Below the pieces are notes generated by a model. That model was not told the DNA's origin. It was given only the letters and a program-made list of their open reading frames with translations, and ran no database searches. This document shows positions 4,615-6,698 of a stretch of 6,698 bases of DNA, piece after piece. The translations under genes were made by a program, and so were the position numbers. Source of the DNA: Bacteroidales bacterium UBA1208 (GTDB lineage Bacteria; Bacteroidota; Bacteroidia; Bacteroidales; P3); NCBI GenBank assembly GCA_002309955.1, contig DBXQ01000051.1:16917-23614 (forward strand), written 5' to 3'. How positions within the stretch are numbered: the stretch's first letter is position 1; each line of letters starts with the position of its first letter.

Positions 4615-6698
4615 ATGAAACGCACAAAACACAAGACAATCCTGCTGACAGCACTGCTGCTTATCACTGCCTCTCAAGCATCAGCACAATGCACTATCGA
4701 CAGCCTTCCCTATTTCATGGATTTCGACTCCCTGACACCCTACACTACATCTACCGCCCCATACGACGAGTTGCCACCCTGCTGGCACAACACATCCCTG
4801 TCTGCCAGCAGCAGCTACCGAAACCTCATACGTGATTTTTCCGGTTCCGTATGTCTCTACGTCAACCCACAGATATTAGGCAATGTCAAATATACGGTTT
4901 CGACACCGTTATTCCATGTTCAAGGAGCCACCCTTCGGATAAGCTTCGATTACTCTGGCAGAGTGGAAACAGGCTTTATGACCGACACCACCGACCCCTC
5001 AACATTTCTTCCTTGCCAAATAAATACATATCCATCTATCCGCCCCAATTGGCAAAGAGCCGAGTTCTTCGCCACACTGACCGACAGCCTGCCCGTAGCA
5101 TTGGCATTCCGTCGCATAGTCTCTACAACCAACAACTATGTTGATAACCTGTCCATCGAGATAGAGTCCGACTGCCCACACCCGACAGGAGTGTTCCTCG
5201 ACAGCCTTGAAACCGCTGCCGCACACCTCTCATGGTCCTCCACTGGAGCTCCTTTCTACCGTGTCATAACCTCACACGACGGACTTGATGACACACTCTT
5301 TGTCTACGACACCACACTCACTGTATACGATTTGTTACCCACCACCGATTATACTGTACGAGTCTATTCTGTATGCTCAGACGACGACACCTCGCTCAAT
5401 TCGTTGCCACTGATATTTAGAACGCTCTGCGGTGCCACTGCCCGTATGCCAGTCAACGAGACTTTCGACGACACCACACGTATGCCTGAATGTTGGACTG
5501 CCGTCACCGACAACGCACCAAATGCTGTTTCCAACAATTTCTATCCACGTATAAACGAACACAAACTAAGGTTATGGAAGAGAGCCTCCGACACCATTGA
5601 TTGCATTGCCGCCAGCCCTCTAATTCCTACCAATCGGATGTTCGTCAGTTTCTACGCCCAAAACACTGGACGTACCTACGATGCCAAAGTCGGGTTGATG
5701 ACAGACCTCTCCGATACCTCCACCTTCATTCCAGTCCTTTCCCTGCCTCAAACCATTTCGTCAAGTACTCAATTCGAATTCTCCACCGACAGCCTTTCCC
5801 TGTCCGACAGCCTTTATTATGTTGTTTTCCGTATCTCTACCGGAAATCTCTACATTGACAATGTTCAAATCATCTCACTCAGTCAATGTCGCATACCAGA
5901 ATACGGAACTATCACTTCCACCACCCACCACATTACCGCCAACTGGACTCCTACCAATGCCGACCACTACCGTGTGCTGTGCACCGATGGTACCAATACC
6001 AGCGTCATCATTACCGACACCTCTACAGCCACCTTCACCACCCTCATTCCCACCACACGCTACTGGCTCAATGTCTGTGCCATCTGCGGAAGCGACACCA
6101 CCGACACCCTTTCTCTTGGCAGTATCCGCACCGACTGCGACCTCTATAGCTTACCCTATTCAAACGATTTCGAATCAACACCTAACCACAACTATCCCAC
6201 TTGCTGGAAAAGTGTCGGCAACACAGTCAATGAAACCAACAGTGTAACCTATGACTATCACAACCCAAGCAACAGCGTATTCCTTATCAGGGGTGCTTAT
6301 GCTGTCTCTCCTCGTTTCGTTGTGCCAAATTCAGGTATCCAGGTCTCTTTCCAGGCTCGGAGTTGGAGCGATTATTTTGAAGACATGATGGGGCACATGC
6401 TCTGCTACACCGCCCGCGTTATCGATGAGAGCGTGATGCTCGACAGCACCATGATTCTTCGTTTCGACACCAACCTGTCCCTGACAACATTCCAAGATTA
6501 CACTTTCAACTGCAATGAATATCAGACTGGCGACACCATTGCTATAATCATACACGGTGAACATCTGCCGCATAACATAATGATTGACAACATACTAATC
6601 GAAAATATTCAAGACACCATTTGGCGTACTGTCACCCTCACCTGCGACAGCACCTTGGGTATCGTCAGTGGAGGCGGTGAATACATAGACAGCAGCTG
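4615..6698 (+). CDS. Secreted multidomain protein: three MAM-like (choice-of-anchor J) domains alternating with Fn3 domains, 3' end outside window
   Basis: At least 694 residues, no stop before the window edge. The ATG at 4615 follows a consensus promoter and opens a typical signal peptide (MKRTKHK, hydrophobic core 8-18, cleavage after ASA at 24). The order is J1 (about 26-187), Fn3-1 (188-271), J2 (272-425), Fn3-2 (426-507), J3 (508-668), then the start of an InlB/Flg_new-like repeat (670 onward, TVTLTCDSTLGIVSGGGEY). Each J domain has a Cys-Trp pair after Pro (C56-W57, C293-W294, C530-W531) and ends in a (V/I)DN strand (177, 415, 658). These are features of cleaved-adhesin/MAM-like carbohydrate- or protein-binding modules in surface proteins and gingipain-type proteases. 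No catalytic motif is visible. The role is probably adhesion or extracellular binding. In Bacteroidales such proteins often leave the cell through the type IX system, whose C-terminal signal would be beyond the window. The protein is rich in Thr, Ser and Asp and its coding strand is poor in G. Confidence 0.88.
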   Translation, partial: MKRTKHKTILLTALLLITASQASAQCTIDSLPYFMDFDSLTPYTTSTAPYDELPPCWHNTSLSASSSYRNLIRDFSGSVCLYVNPQILGNVKYTVSTPLFHVQGATLRISFDYSGRVETGFMTDTTDPSTFLPCQINTYPSIRPNWQRAEFFATLTDSLPVALAFRRIVSTTNNYVDNLSIEIESDCPHPTGVFLDSLETAAAHLSWSSTGAPFYRVITSHDGLDDTLFVYDTTLTVYDLLPTTDYTVRVYSVCSDDDTSLNSLPLIFRTLCGATARMPVNETFDDTTRMPECWTAVTDNAPNAVSNNFYPRINEHKLRLWKRASDTIDCIAASPLIPTNRMFVSFYAQNTGRTYDAKVGLMTDLSDTSTFIPVLSLPQTISSSTQFEFSTDSLSLSDSLYYVVFRISTGNLYIDNVQIISLSQCRIPEYGTITSTTHHITANWTPTNADHYRVLCTDGTNTSVIITDTSTATFTTLIPTTRYWLNVCAICGSDTTDTLSLGSIRTDCDLYSLPYSNDFESTPNHNYPTCWKSVGNTVNETNSVTYDYHNPSNSVFLIRGAYAVSPRFVVPNSGIQVSFQARSWSDYFEDMMGHMLCYTARVIDESVMLDSTMILRFDTNLSLTTFQDYTFNCNEYQTGDTIAIIIHGEHLPHNIMIDNILIENIQDTIWRTVTLTCDSTLGIVSGGGEYIDSS
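4690..6618 (+). repeat. Protein-level tandem repeat of about 237 residues (J domain plus Fn3)
   Basis: Unit 1 covers 4690-5427, unit 2 covers 5428-6135, and a third unit begins at 6136 with only its J domain before the domain type changes. Landmark spacings are C56 to C293 to C530 (237 and 237), C254 to C491 in the Fn3 part (237), C187 to C425 (238), D177 to D415 (238), and the GxMTD motif at 120 and 360 (240). The DNA of the units has diverged strongly, so this is an old duplication or a constrained domain architecture and not recent copying. Confidence 0.75.

Noticed and set aside
4681..4692. Possible lipobox (SAQC) at the end of the signal peptide of the multidomain protein
   Set aside because: ASA-Q is a standard signal peptidase I site. 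The Cys (residue 26) recurs at the start of the later J domains, so it belongs to the fold.
4563..6247. Several + strand open frames of 65-142 codons in other frames
   Set aside because: They overlap the long continuous frame that starts at 4615 with a signal peptide and repeated domains. Their His/Pro/Ser-rich composition is that of out-of-frame reading.

Overview
The window looks like chromosomal DNA from a member of the Bacteroidales (Bacteroidota). The support is two promoters of the Bacteroidetes type (-7 box TAnnTTTG), translation starts with A-rich leaders instead of Shine-Dalgarno sites, and protein families typical of that order: a GH3 beta-xylosidase-like enzyme and a large secreted protein built from MAM-like (choice-of-anchor J / cleaved-adhesin) and Fn3 domains. 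The genus cannot be named from this sequence. All supported genes lie on the + strand.

Layout. Positions 1-171 hold the 3' end of an ornithine aminotransferase gene, closed by a strong intrinsic terminator at about 191-226. A -7 box at 309-316 then opens a probable three-gene operon: a membrane-anchored GH3 glycoside hydrolase (350-2509), a small polytopic membrane protein with a C-terminal Mpv17/PMP22-like stretch (2552-3253), and an outer-membrane beta-barrel, porin-like protein (3250-4425). The last two genes overlap by ATGA, with a Shine-Dalgarno-like site just upstream. A long AT-rich hairpin at 4432-4493 follows the operon. A well-formed promoter (TTG-N19-TAnnTTTG, 4556-4585) precedes a secreted multidomain protein that starts at 4615 and is still open at the window end.

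Function. The operon plausibly combines oligosaccharide import through an outer-membrane porin with hydrolysis in the cell envelope by a GH3 exo-glycosidase. The role of the middle membrane protein is unknown. No SusC/SusD pair or regulator is visible, so this is not a canonical polysaccharide utilization locus. The last gene is a separate unit, probably a cell-surface or secreted protein. It shows a roughly 237-residue tandem module (J domain plus Fn3) and the start of an InlB/Flg_new-type repeat at the window edge.

The least expected signal is a pair of 36-bp arrays, each of four 9-bp units with a self-complementary consensus (nTCnGAnTA). One spans the stop codon of the GH3 gene (2491-2526). 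The other lies inside the signal-peptide coding region of the porin gene (3271-3306). They share period, copy number and consensus, and look like a dispersed repeat family.
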